Source: Zizania palustris (taxonomy: Eukaryota > Streptophyta > Magnoliopsida > Poales > Poaceae). Taken from it: DNA of 64,000 nucleotides. The notes under the pieces were generated by a model. That model did not search any database, was not told the DNA's origin, and saw only the letters and a list, made by a program, of their open reading frames with translations. Shown here piece after piece: positions 22,346 to 33,751 of the stretch. The position numbers and the translations under genes are program-made. Positions within the stretch are counted from its first letter, which is position 1. Each line of letters opens with the position of its first letter. The stretch lies in assembly GCA_019279435.1 (NCBI GenBank), contig JAAALK010000286.1:33417712-33481711 (forward strand), given 5' to 3'.

Positions 22346-23647
22346 GTCCTAGAAGAGGCTTTTTATGAAGAGCTTGTCAACCTTCCAGTGCCTCATCCAC
22401 CCTCCTTAGAAGTATTTTACATACCAATCACTGATTGGCGGAGCCCAATATTAGACTTTGTGCAAAACAAATCAAGTTACCTCGAAGGCCCAGAATTGCA
22501 AAGATTACAGTCAAGGGTCCGGAATTATAAGGTTGTCAATGGAGTGCTATACAAAGCTGGAGTCTGTTATCCTCTACTCCGATGCATCTTCCAACCCGAA
22601 GGCCAAGATATACTTCGGGAAATCCATGAAGACTTGTGTGGTAGCCACTTAGCCCCTCGGGCTTTAGTAGGCAAAACACTTCGTCAGTGGCTTTATTGGC
22701 CAACAATTGTAGCAGATGCACAATCATTGGTTTGAACCTGTCAAGGGTGCTAATGGATGGGAAGACAAAGCCATAGTCCTCCAACACCCCTTCAATTCAT
22801 TGCTCCGATATGGCCGATGGCACGATGGGGAATGTATCTCATCAGCCTTTTCCCAATGGCGAAGGGCAGCTTGATGTTCGCGGTGGTAGCAATCGAATAC
22901 TTTTCTAAATGGGTCAAAGTCGAACCCTTAACTGATATCACTTCGAAAAATGTGTAGAAATTCTTCTGGAAAAATATTATTTGCAGGTTCGTAGTGCCTA
23001 GAGAGTTGACAATTGACAATGGCACCCAATTCGATGTCGAACCTTTTAGAGAATTTTGTGAAGGGCTGGGCATTAAAATGTACTTTGCAGCCATCCATCA
23101 TCCCCAGTCCAATGGAGCTGTGGAGCGGGCCAATGGAAATATTCTATCCGGCTTAAATCGGAGGATTGTAGGGTTAGCAAAGGGGTTGTGGACCGAAGAG
23201 CTTCCTGAGATTTTATGGTTCATTCGGACCACTCAAGCTATGTCTACAGGTTTTACCCCATTCAGGTTGTTGTTCGGAGCCGAGGCCATGACTCCAACGG
23301 AGCTGAAAGGTGTATCCCTCTGCGCAACGGAGCCAAAAGATAAAGATGAAAGGAACACTTCGCTTGACTGGTCCGAAGAAACGAGGCTTCGAGCTATCAC
23401 CAATTTGACAAAGTACCAAGACCAGACAAAAGCATGGTATGACCCAAAGGTAAAAGTTAATGAACTTAGACTGGGTCATTTGGTACTGCGAAGTGTAATT
23501 GCTCTGGGGAAATTAGGAAACAAATGGGAAGGACCATATATTATCCTACGCTCAGGGCGCCCTGGATCTTTTAAATTAGCAAATTTAGAAGGGGAAGAGT
23601 TAAAGCATGCATGGCATGCGGAGCACCTTAAACGTTATTACGCTTAG
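22346..23647 (+). pseudogene. Element E integrase
   Basis: The zinc region (HEDLCGSHLAPRALVGKTLR) and WLYWPTIVADA lie at 22620-22720, with a TGA at 22733. The core follows: WGMYLISLFPMAKGS near 22830 (the first catalytic Asp of the usual WGMDLIGPFP has become Tyr), IDNGTQFDVEPFREFCEG near 23010 and GAVERANGNILSGLNRR near 23115. A stop at about 22957 interrupts the core. The C-terminal domain (LVLRSVIALGKLGNKWEGPY, KHAWHAEHLKRYYA) ends at the TAG 23645-23647. Loss of the catalytic Asp means it would be inactive even if translated. Confidence 0.88.
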
Positions 23648-23819
23648 GGGCTCCTTGTAACGAATTGTAAAGTATCTTTCTAAATGAATAAAAGCTTGAG
23701 GTTTGAATTATGCTTACCCTTCAATATTCCCTACCCCTGATGGATGCAACAGGGGAACGGAGATGCTTGCGGAGGTAAGCATCTTTCATCAGAACCCAAT
23801 AAATAGCCTTCAAACCACT
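23648..23819 (+). other. Element E post-pol spacer
   Basis: Short spacer after pol including an AAATGAATAAAAGC word near 23683, a possible polyadenylation signal for a pol-length transcript. Nothing else is visible. Confidence 0.35.
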
Positions 23820-24291
23820 GGTTCGGAGATTCCGTAAAAGAGCCGAATGTGGACAAAACCTACGGATTCCGAGCCACCGGCTTGATAGCATCCGTAGAAG
23901 AGTCTAAGGAATATAAAATAATGAAGTTCGAACCACTGGTTCGGAGCATTCGTAAAAGAGCCGAAGGTGGCCAAAACCTATGGATTCTGAGCCATCGGCT
24001 TGATAGCATTCGTAGAAGAGTCTAAGGACTATAAAATAATGAAGTTCGAACCATTGGTTTGGAGCATTCGTAAAAGAGCCGAAGGTGGCCAAAACCTATG
24101 GATTCTGAGCCATCAGCTTGATAGCATATGTAGAAGATTCTAAGGACTATAAAATAATGAAGTTTGAACCATTGGTTCGGAGCATTCATAAAAGAGCCGA
24201 AGGTGGCCAAAACCTACAAATTCCGAGTCATCGGCTTGATAGCATCCGTAGAAGAGTCTAAAGACTATAAACAAACAGATTCCGATCCCCC
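23820..24291 (+). repeat. 118-bp tandem repeat, four copies, in element E 3' region
   Basis: Units start near 23821, 23939, 24057 and 24175, exactly 118 bp apart. Each contains GGTTCGGAGCATTCGTAAAA, then GCCGAAGGTGG, then GAGCCATCGGCTTGATAGCA. The first and last copies are the most diverged. Tandem repeats between pol and 3' LTR are a known feature of Tat-lineage elements. The minus-strand ORFs here only reflect the repeat. Confidence 0.9.
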
Positions 24292-24789
24292 GAGTTCGAC
24301 GCATCTAAAAAAGAGTCGAAGGTGACCACAATATGAGGTTTCAAGGCCCCAGCCAAATGAACCCCATCAAGAATCCTAAGTGACCAATTTCGGAGCTCTA
24401 ACTTATAAGTTTGAAGCCCCTTACAAAGTATATAGAGACTATCTTTTCATACATCGAACCATTAGTTTGATGTGTCACCTACTCTACCTCTATTAGGTAA
24501 GATATCAAGATACGAACATACAGTTCGAAGAACTCTACGAAAAAGTTGAGTTCATGGTTATCAAGTACTGTTTGTGAAGCCTCAGCTTTAATATGCCGGG
24601 TGTTGTGCGCGACCAGCCCTATTGCATTGCATATACCCCCCACCTACCCACAAAGAGGGGCAGGGGAATAAGGCACAATTAAACGATGTTTCTCAAACAA
24701 ATTATATTGCTCGATAAAATCACATTACAAACATCATAATGAGGAAAAATTAGTATTTAAGCCTAAGTAGAAGCGGAGACCTCTCCAAC
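24292..24789 (+). other. Element E spacer between tandem repeat and antisense gene
   Basis: About 500 bp with weak continuation of the TTCGGAG/GAAGGTG wording to about 24330, a C/A-rich patch near 24640, and otherwise nothing recognisable. The antisense transcript probably ends here: AATAAA-like words on the minus strand occur only weakly. Confidence 0.35.
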
Positions 24790-27700
24790 CCCTAGAGCTA
24801 CCTCTAGGACCAGCTCGGTCTTCGGAGCCTGGAGTTCTTAAAACCTTCCTTTTGATTCGAGTTCGATTGCCCTTCTTCGAAGCTCTCTAGACTCTCTGCT
24901 CCTCCTGAAGTTCGGCCCAAGTTAGAAGCCGTTCGGAGCTAGCCTCTGTCGAGTCCTCAACTTGATACTCTAAATCACACCAATCTACATACTCCGAAGA
25001 TGAAGACATTATTACTTTATCTTCTTCTTTGATGTAAGAAAGGACTTCGCTACAAACATTGGGTGCTATCTCTCTGTGCTCTCCCCGAGGAATAGAAAAT
25101 TGCGGGCGCCTATAAGGCCTTAAGCTCTCAAGAATGGCCCATTGTTGGTGAAGCCCTTCGTCAAGTTCTAATACTTCGAGATCAAAGTCCGAAGCATGTG
25201 GCAAAACCTAAAAACAAACATCCAAGCAAAGACTTTTCATTCATTAAAACAAAAGAACGTTACAAAGTCTTTTTTACATAACAAAAGCACCCTGAGGGGT
25301 TATATTAGACCTTATGGTTCGGAGGTGTAGCAGTTGGCAGAGGTGGAGCCGGAGGCCTCATCTATGCTTGCCTCTGCCGACAGGCTTCATCAATCCATGC
25401 CTTGGCCGCGGCTTTGTTATCTGCTTTCTAGGTTGCCTGGAAGGCTTCCCAAGCTAAAGCAACGTCCAACGATGGTTGCAACAAGCCTTTGTCAGCAAAG
25501 CCTGCAAGCGTCAAAACCTTCGCCAGAGCAATGGATACCCCAATAGCTTCGAGGTGACGAAGGACACCGATCCCGGCTACTTGTTTGGAGATTTCTCCAT
25601 AGTGAGTACCGGAGCCCTTCATCATCTTGGCCGCCACCTGGATCATATTGAGCTTACGGTCAAGAGGTTCGTCCGCCGCAACTAAGGAAGATGGGCAGAC
25701 TGTTCCAAAATATTCCAAAACACCCCGGAGGGTGTCCATGGTCTGATCAGCCACCTTGCTGTGCTTCGCCACGACCCTTGTCTTGTCGGTGCCGATGGTG
25801 GAGAGCTCAGTTGTCTTCGTCATCAAGTAAATATTCTGAGACAGCGCTTGCTGAAGCGCTTCTCGAAGCCACACAAGTTCGGCCCCGGAAGTCACCTCCG
25901 GTGCTCGAATCTTGTCGACTTTAGCTCTAAGCACCACTCTCTCTGCTTAGAGCTCTTTAATTGATGACGTCAGGCCAGCGTGAGCATGCTGCTCCATTCG
26001 AAGCGCCTCCTCCGCAATGGCCTTCGCCCTCTGCTCCTCGAGGAGTTTTTCCTCCAATTGCATGGACTTGTCTTCATATCCCTTAAGAGCCCCCCTAGAG
26101 TGTTGTAACCTTCCTTTTGAGCCGATTAAATTCGAGCTCGTTGGAAGTCGCCGCCGCTCTAGCAAGAACAAATTGCTGCAAAAACCAAAGTATGGTGTAA
26201 TTACAATAAATTAAATATGAACTTTGTCCTTCACATACCTGGAGGGTAGCCCTTTCGAGGGCAATGTCTAGCTTCGATCCACTAGCTTCGCTCAACCGAA
26301 GCCCTATCCGCTGCTCCAAGAACGGGGCTAGCAGCGGAAGCCAGGACAGGCCCTCCGATCATCTTTGGCAGGATCCTCCTCCGAAGCCTCCACTGAAGGA
26401 TCATTCGTCGACCCCAACAGCGTCATAACCAAAGAAGGGAGAGGCCCAAGCCAAATTTTGCCTTTGCCTCTCCCCATTGCAGGAGCCACCGGAGCCACCT
26501 CTTCCGTCGGATTGGACCCCTCCGCAGGAGTGACCCCCTCGACTAAAGTAGCTCCAATGGAAGTCGCATCTGTTACCGGAGCCACCTCTTCTGCCGGAGC
26601 CTCGTCCCCAGCTGGAGCCAAGTCCTCCGCCGAGGCTTCGTCTCGAGTCGGAGCCATGTTGCTCCCCGAAGCATCTACAAACATAAGGTACTTGTCAATC
26701 ATCTAAAAGATATTGCCAATACAATGAAATTATTTCAGATATGATGAATCAAGAAGTAAAGACTGAAGGCTTACCTCCATCTAAATTTTGGGGAAGAATT
26801 ACGGGATCCCCCAGATACTCGTACAATCTGAGGTACTCCTTGATGTCCTCCCCCAAAGTTTGGGCTGGAGTGGCGGACGTAGAGGCCCTTACCTCCGTCA
26901 CCACCACTCCGATCATGGGTGAATCGGAGCCCTCCAGCTCCGCTCCCTGAGCCCCGGTGGGCTCATTTCAGACTACCTCCTCCCCTTCAGCCACCGGCAC
27001 TTCCTGGACGTCAACTTGAGGAGGATCCTCGGTTTCAGTCCGAGAATCCCCCTCACCGCCCTCCATGAGTAAAGCTTCAAGCTCCCTCCCTATTCGGGCC
27101 TCCGTAGTCTCCTCCTCTTCGGACTCCTCCGAAGAAGAGCTCCGAATATCTAACGAAGGTGGAGACACCGAAGGGGAAGGGAGCTTAGCCTTCCATGCCA
27201 CCTTTTTTTGTCGTAGTCTTCATGGCCTTGGAGGTCCCAGCAGTAGCTTCCCTCTTTCGAGAGGTCGGGCCCGCTGCGTTGAAGCTTGGAAGAGGAGGAG
27301 CTTCAATCCCGAGTTCACTCCACACTCGGTTGGAGCATTCCCAGCTCCCAACTAGCTCCACCCTCCGTTGCTTTCCACTGTGGTAGGGGCTCCAGGCACC
27401 CTCTCCGCTACCTGAGCTATTTGCTTTGGAGCCAGTGCCAACAGAGCCACTGAAACAAGGTAACAATCTGTTAAGAAAACTACAGATATTCTATAAAACT
27501 AATTTGAGTGTAGGAAATATCAAAGTGTTACCTAGAGAGTTCGAAGAGATTTCTCAAAGCTCCCCCTCCAAAGCATTGTGGAAAATAACAGGCCAATTGG
27601 CCCTGAGCAGGGGTATCCGGAGGGCGATGAATTCCTCCGCAAAGTCTCGCATGCTCATGCACTTGGCTACTGAGGATAGCAACCCAAGTTGCGTTGAAAG

Positions 27701-28310
27701 CAGACTTGAGTCCGAAGTCACCTCCGCTTCCCACCTGTACCTGATCTCTTGTAGGGGGCTCGCAAGGCTGGAGTCTTCACCGACCTCGGCATAATACCAC
27801 CGGAGTATCCAATCGGAGTACCACCCGTTGTTGATCACCTTCACTGGGAAGTTCTTCAAGTGCCCCTTTCGGAGCTGTAAGTTGACACTCCCGAAGGCCA
27901 CCAGCAGCTTGGAGTCTCTGGGCTCATCGTGTGGCTTGGGTTGGTACGAAGCTTCATCGGTCGCCGCGAACACATCGTACCTTCCTTCGCACCCATTGGC
28001 TCGGAGGGCCCACTCGAAGACTGCCAGCCTAGCTATGGCATTCGGAGACAACTGCATTAAGGTGACATGGAACATCTCTAATACCTGTGTTAAGAAATTT
28101 ATTGAAGGGAGCCCAAGTCCAGCTTCGAAGAAGGCTTTGAAGACGACGACTTCTCCGCTCCTCGGCGACAGTATCACTTCTTCTCCGGGGATCCAAGTCC
28201 TCATCCCCGGTCCTAGTCTTCCGCTCACTGCCTCTTCTACGGACTCCTCCATGCTATTCGATCGCTCGAGGATGAAGGTCTGCTTCAGCGGCTTCTTCGA
28301 TGGTTGTCGT
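24790..28310 (-). pseudogene. Antisense spliced gene inside element E (Transposase_28-like / plant mobile-domain-type protein)
   Basis: This gene reads opposite to gag-pol. The first exon (open from about 28310; ATG at 28250-28252) includes PGEEVILSPRSGEVVVFKAF, FEAGLGLPSINFLTQVLEMF and LSPNAIARLAVFEWALRANG. That is the pattern of the putative gypsy-type (Transposase_28) domain. Splice-like sites give introns at about 27530-27451 (GTAACA to TTTCAG), 26775-26690 (GTAAGC), 26240-26180 (GTATGT to TTGCAG) and one ending near 25208 (TTTTTAG). Later exons encode acidic SSSSEESEEEETTEARIG (27100s), an Ala/Glu/Pro-rich part (26328-26700), coiled-coil segments (26180-25428) and a C-terminal exon (25204-24887). 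A TGA at 27554 interrupts exon 1. Antisense genes at this position are known in Grande and other Tat elements; the role is unknown to me. Confidence 0.75.
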
Positions 28311-28542
28311 GCTAGTCTTCAGCGGCTTCAGCCCCCTGAAGCTCCCACCATTGTTGCCGCCGCAGATGCGGCCCAAGCTTGCCGTTACGCCAAGGTCGCC
28401 ACCGCTGTAGGTACTCTTGCACTTGTTCTCGCCATCGGTGGAGCACTCGAGAGTTTCAGAGAGTAAGGGTGAAAGTGGAAAGTGTGGAATTGTTGAAGCG
28501 CAAAAGCTCTGTAAAAACTTTTCACCGCTGATTGCTTTCCTA

Positions 28543-28557
28543 TTTTATATATAACCG
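28543..28557 (-). promoter_or_regulatory. TATA box for the antisense gene
   Basis: The minus strand reads GGTTATATATAAAATAGG about 290 bp upstream of the antisense ATG. It is the strongest TATA word in the region, in the correct orientation for the antisense transcript. A promoter role is inferred. Confidence 0.5.
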
Positions 28558-28955
28558 CTCATCCTCGTTCGGCACGATTCACACATATTTTCACCCTTGC
28601 AGATTCAACCCACGTCAATGACAGGTGGGACCAAAGGGTGAAAGAATGTAAACTCGTGGTAAACTTTTGGGGCTGTCACTTTCTCGAAAGGCCTAACAGA
28701 TATTTGAGGGATAACGGTACAAAAGTAACGACTCTTTGCGGTTTACTGCCATTATAATGGTTCAATTTCCTTCAGATCAATCATACGGAGGTCGAAGTCC
28801 GGATCCCGAATTTAACACATCTCTGACATCAAGGATGCTTCGAATGGTTATATTACCTTGCATTCTTTCTAAGGTCCTGAGCATGAAAATATTTCTTGCA
28901 TATACTGCTCTCCTTGCTGTATAGGCTATCCGGAGAAGTGTATTTGAGGGGCTAA
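28558..28955 (+). other. Element E region upstream of the antisense promoter, with polypurine tract
   Basis: About 400 bp with no gene. Its end, TTTGAGGGGCTAA (28943-28955), is the likely polypurine tract next to the 3' LTR. Confidence 0.45.
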
Positions 28956-29470
28956 TGTTGGGGGGAAAATACTTCATCCCCATGATCCTCCAAGATTCCA
29001 AGCAAATACATTATACAATGAAGACAAAGGCAAGTCTTAATCTCGGAGCCTAAGACCTCCTACGAACTAAAGGGCTCGAAGCTGAAGGGTTCGTCCAGGC
29101 TCCGGTCCAAAGAGACCCTCTGAAAGGCTTCCCCTCTGAAGTGGGAAACAACTAGAAGGATGGGACGTCTGCTTTATCAACATCCTTCGAGCATGTTTTA
29201 CCATTTTAACCCTATAAGGGATACCGAAATAGTATCCACTATGTCAGTTGTAATTAATGGGTAAAAGGGTATTTTCCCTAGAGATTTTACCTATAAATAC
29301 CCCCTTCTCACCCAATAAGAGGCATCGAATATTCAGATATTCAATACACACTTCAAACTATCCTGAGCTATTATCCTATTCAGAGGCTTGAGATAGTCCG
29401 CATTCACAAACACTTCATTTGTCAGTTCTTGGTCTTATAGAACCTGTTAGCGTAATCTGTTGCGCCAACA
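28956..29470 (+). repeat. Element E 3' LTR
   Basis: This 515-bp LTR runs from TGTTGGGGGGAAAATACTTC to TTGCGCCAACA and is homologous to 1378-1895. TATA box CCTATAAATACCCCC near 29290. Copia G resumes on the next base. Confidence 0.92.
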
Positions 29471-30243
29471 GCATTGTTGACTGCATGTCACGTCCTTAAT
29501 AGAGTTCCTAATAAGAATAAATAAGAAACTCCATATGAGATATGGACTGGGAGAAAACCATCAAATTCTTACGTGTGCACTCGGGGAGTTTGGCAAAAGT
29601 CAATGTTCCAATCATGAAGAAACGCAAGTTAGGACCTATGAAAGTGGATTGCATCTTTCTAAGCTATGCTCAGAGGAACATGACATATAGATTTTTGGTA
29701 GTAAAATATGAGGTGTATGATATTTATATTAATACTATTTTAGAATCTCATGATGCAACATTTATTGAGAATGTTTTTCCTATAAAAGATATGCATAACA
29801 TTGCTAGATATTCTACTAAGATAATTCCTGAATCTGATACATGTGTTAATTTCCAGACTTCTGAACAACATAATCAGTTTGAGGCAATCCTTGTGGAGGA
29901 TGACAGTGAAGCTCCTAGAAGGAGTAAGAGACAAAGTGTTGCAAAATCTTTTGGTGATAACTTACTATGTACCTTGTGAATGACACTCCCATCATCGAGT
30001 CATTTGAATCTTTGGATGCAGCTGATTAGAAAGAAGTTGTCCATAACGAGATGGACTCAATTGTATCTAATGACACATGGAAACTTACTGAACGACCGTA
30101 CGGTTACAAAACCGTGGGTTGTAAATGGGTGTTTAAGAAGAAGCTTAGGCATGATGGTACTATTGACAAGTACAAAGCTTGCCTTGTGGTCAAAGGTTAC
30201 ACACAAAAAGAAAGCGAATACTTTTTTAATACTTATTCACTTG
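29471..30243 (+). pseudogene. Copia element G, part 2: C-terminal integrase to start of RT
   Basis: The G polyprotein continues directly after E: ALLTACHVLNRVPNKNK, TPYEIWTGRKPS, VNVPIMKKRKLGP, EAPRRSKRQSVAKSFGD and then the RT start VGCKWVFKKKLRHDGTIDKY and YTQKESEYFFNTYSL. Frameshifts and stops near 29518, 29977 and 30007 break it. It is cut at SLV by element A and resumes at 50975 (VARLTTIRALLF). Confidence 0.85.
30239..30243 (+). repeat. Target site duplication ACTTG, left copy (element A)
   Basis: ACTTG precedes TGTTGATGCC of A's 5' LTR and is found again at 50975-50979 after A's 3' LTR end CCAACA. Confidence 0.9.
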
Positions 30244-31304
30244 TGTTGATGCCAAGATTTGGTAAATCCTAGGCCCACTAGGGATGTCGCACGGTCAATA
30301 GAAGTCAAAGGAGTATGGTCAAAGGTGGTCAAGGAAGCCCGTCCATATCATTACAACATGGCCGGATATGAAGGAGCCGATGAAGGTGAGAGAAGATAAA
30401 GATGATCCATAATCAGTTACAATATAGATTGCTTGGATGGAAAGTCTCCGGACTATAAATATGTATCTAATTAGCTAGGTTTACACACACACAATCAACC
30501 ACAACAAACTAATCTTTCGGTGCATCGTCTCGATCTCCGGTGAAGAGGTGAGTCCCGCCACCCTGACGGTCATGTTGATTAGGTCAATGTTCATCAAGGT
30601 TGCATCGTATCGATCTCTTGAGGCATCAGCCCGGCCAGCATGATCGCCAGTTCATCTTAGTATATTTTGCTAGGTCTAAGGCTTCATCGTTTTGATCTTT
30701 TAGATTGATGTGAATTAGGTGTCATAGTTTGAGGCTTTATCAGTTAAGTCCGACATCTCAGACTATTGTATCTTGTTCATGTTGTGTGTCATTCATCTAA
30801 ATAAAGTATGCCTGATGCATTGAAGTGTTATTGATTTCTCGTGACTTGTAACTATCTTGGTTAGGTCCAATCATGCAGTTACGGTAATTTGATGGTATGG
30901 ATATGTTGTTTGGCATACTAAGTTTAGTTTCTATCGGAGTACAAGCCAATAGGTTTTTTTTACTTCCATAATATATTCCACTTGCGTCTAGGAGGTACTT
31001 ATCGGCCTTTATGCACAAGGACTTCATCCTATCGACTGATAGCATGTTCCGCCCGATAGCGTGGGCGTGGTCATCGGACCTATGGCTAATTGGCGAGTTT
31101 ATTCTTGTTTATTTCACTCTCACCACAGTCATTGGCTCAATTGCCGATTGGCATTGCTACTAACGTTATTCTTTATGATTCCTTATCAGTTGCAGGGTCA
31201 AACTGATTGGCACACTTAGAACCCTCTTTTTCTAAGATTATAATACTTGCACTGGAGTTACGTAGATCTCCCGGGCCACGTGTGTGACCAAAAAGAAACT
31301 AACA
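30244..31304 (+). repeat. Element A 5' LTR
   Basis: This 1061-bp LTR runs from TGTTGATGCCAAG to GAAACTAACA. TATA box GGACTATAAATATG near 30452. It is homologous to B's 5' LTR (51692-52791) and, over its last about 520 bp, to 50460-50974. A TTTTGGCACA word after it (from 31308) sits at the primer-binding-site position. Confidence 0.9.
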
Positions 31305-31320
31305 CGCTTTTGGCACATAC

Positions 31321-33400
31321 GATGGGACATTTTTCATACCATTCATCCGTTGCAAACGAAGTTGACGGCAGTAACATCATCCCGATCACCATGGACGCAT
31401 TGACCAATGAACAGAGAGCGGAGGTACAAGACCACGAGGATAACTACAAGAGATTGTGCCTCGAAGCTTTTGGCATGACTCGATCTAACCCTGTCTAGAG
31501 GAGTGAGTTGCCGAAACTAGCCACAGCTAGCGAGATCCCTCAACAAGTAGAGAGTCCACGGGTCACTTTTCAGGAAGCCTTCGACAACACTCCACATCAT
31601 GCTCTCATCAATCAGTCCGAGGTATTGGTTAATACCTTGCACGGGTTGATCAAGAAGACTATTGACGGGATAATATCTCAAGAGGCGACACAAGGCCTGA
31701 TGTATTTCCCAACCAATCCTCCTCGTCTTCTTCAAAACCCTCAACACACTCGGCTAGAGCCACCACCACATGGGCTGATAAGGCAGGGTCTGCCGAACAC
31801 TTCATTCGGTCAAGAGGCTGAAGTGACAGTCCTGTTACCTACACCCATGCTCCAAGGTCTAGGTAGACCGGACCTGTCTTAGAATACGTATCCCATCGGT
31901 AGGTGTACACCACCCTCCCAGCTTTCGGCCATGTCGCAAGGGTCGATCTCGAAAGAGGTGCCCCAACCTACGTATGGAATTGCCAGGAACATGTTGCCCG
32001 ATCTTGTGCCACCAAGGGGGGTTCCCAATGGTATCCCTCAAGGGTACCACTAGACCGCATATTATGGAATGCCGCCCTATTCCAATGAAGAACATAGATA
32101 CAATGTTATTCGGCTAGATCAATATCAGTAGCCTCCAATGACTAATCGATACGTCGTGACAAACAAGCAGGAAGATGACTGGGTGAACCGAATCACTGAA
32201 GTTATTCAAGACTAGTTTGGGCTCAAACCAAAAGATCATACATATGTATATCGGTGACCGTACCCGGAGTGGTTCGACTGGGTGCCTCTACCAAACCGAT
32301 ACAAGATCCCTGACTTCACTAAGTTCTCAGGGCAGGACTCAGTCTCGACGATTGAGCACATTAGTTGTTTTCTTGCCTAGTGTGGCGAGGCATCGGCTGA
32401 AGAAGCACTAAAGGTTAGGTTCTTCCCGCTATCACTATCGGGTTCAGCCTTTGTATGGTTATCATTAGAGGATGGGAAAATCTGGAGAAGAAGTTTCATA
32501 AGTATTTCTTCACTGGCATACATGAGATGAAGCTTACTGACTTGACAGCAGTAAAGCAGAAGATGGACGAGTTGGTGCAAGATTATGCGCAAAGGATCCA
32601 CGACGTGAGAAGCAGGTGCTATAGCCTGAACCTTAGTGACGCGCAACTAGCTAAATTAGCATTCCAGGGGCTCCTAAATCCGATAAAAGAAAGGTTTTCA
32701 TCACAAGAATTCGAGAGCCTCTCACACCTGGTGCAGTGGGTATTGGCCCATGAGAGCCGATTCTAGGAGGCAAAAGGAACATGTATCAGAAGAAGGTGGC
32801 ATATGCTCACATGCCCCATTCGGACTCCAATGAGGACAACATGTCTGATGCAGAGGTCGGCTTGGCCGAATGGACCCGAAACAAGAAGTAGATCACATGT
32901 CTGTGGATAAAGCCAGCTAATAAAGAAGAGAAGTATGATTTTGACATCACTAAGGTCGATAGGATATTCGACCTATTGCTCAAAGAAAAGCAGATCCTAT
33001 TGCCACCTAACAACATGATACCGGTCAATGAATTGAAGATGAAGAAATATTGTAAGTGGTATAACTCCCCATCTCATCATACTAATGAATGCAAGGTATT
33101 TAGACAGTAGATCCAATCGGCTACGGAACAAGGACGAATCAAGTTTGATGATGCGAAGAAGTCGGTGAACATCAACGGCCACCCTTTGCCGGTCAACATG
33201 GTGCATGCGCACCACACTGATGACTAGCACTCGAAGAAGAGAAGGCGAGCCATCAGTAGTGTCACTTCCTCAGACCTGGTTGGAAAAAATGAGAGGAAAT
33301 CAAGAGAAAGGATGGAGAGTAAGGACGATCATGATTACTCACTATTCAACCCCCATTGAAATTGTGAGTTCTCCAGGTTCTGCTGGAATATAGGTTTCGC
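31321..33400 (+). pseudogene. Element A gag
   Basis: The N-terminal part is 31321-31497 (MGHFSYHSSVANEVDGSNII), with a TAG, then 31508-31882 (HALINQSEVLVNTLHGLIKK, PPRLLQNPQHTR). The core includes YKIPDFTKFSGQDSVSTIEH near 32305 and, after a deletion near 32465, KFHKYFFTGIHEMKLTDLTA and NLSDAQLAKLAFQGLLNPIK (32455-32766). A zinc-knuckle-like CKWYNSPSHHTNEC lies near 33051. Many stops are present. It matches the Gag of B and is more distantly like that of D. Confidence 0.8.
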
Positions 33401-33751
33401 TTGCCGTTGATGGATGATTGCCCTAAGTGTGGTAACAAAGACAGGTGGAAGGGTGGTCATAATCTGAGCACTGACATGACAAGGCCACATAGTCAGGAAA
33501 AGTTTGTTGTCCATCAGAGGTCCTCGCCGCCAGGAGCATCGATACTCGAGAGGCTTGGTCCCGTTAACACCAAGGAAAATGGTCAATCGACCGATGGAAG
33601 CGTCACGTCAAGAAAGCTACAGTGGTGCCCTAGTGGAATCTTCACAAATAACCAGAAGAGGAGAGTACAGTGGTTGCTGCAGAGTGAACAGAAGGTGCAA
33701 AGCCACAAGAAGGAGACTGATCGGCCCAGAAGGATTAAGAGTGAATAGCGA
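33401..33751 (+). other. Element A gag-protease linker
   Basis: Includes a second zinc-finger-like stretch (CPKCGNKDRWKGGHN, near 33420) and QWCPSGIFTNNQKRRVQ near 33620, a motif also present in B (QWCPTRIFMKNQKRRVQ near 54970). The frame is broken in A. Confidence 0.55.

Larger units (their letters stand above)
1378..29470 (+). mobile_element. Element E: Ty3/gypsy Tat-type LTR retrotransposon, itself interrupted
   Basis: E is bounded by related LTRs at 1378-1895 and 28956-29470 and inserted in copia G. Without the nested element D (3736-20622 counting one target copy) it is about 11 kb. Its order is LTR, gag, RT, RNase H, a second archaeal-type RNase H, integrase, a long non-pol region with tandem repeats and an antisense gene, then LTR. 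Two RNase H domains plus an antisense gene after pol is the plan known for Tat-lineage elements such as Grande and Retand. The gag and pol are degenerate and no protease domain is visible, so E is non-autonomous. No clear 5-bp target duplication is present: the flanks end GGAGG and start GCATTG. Confidence 0.85.
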
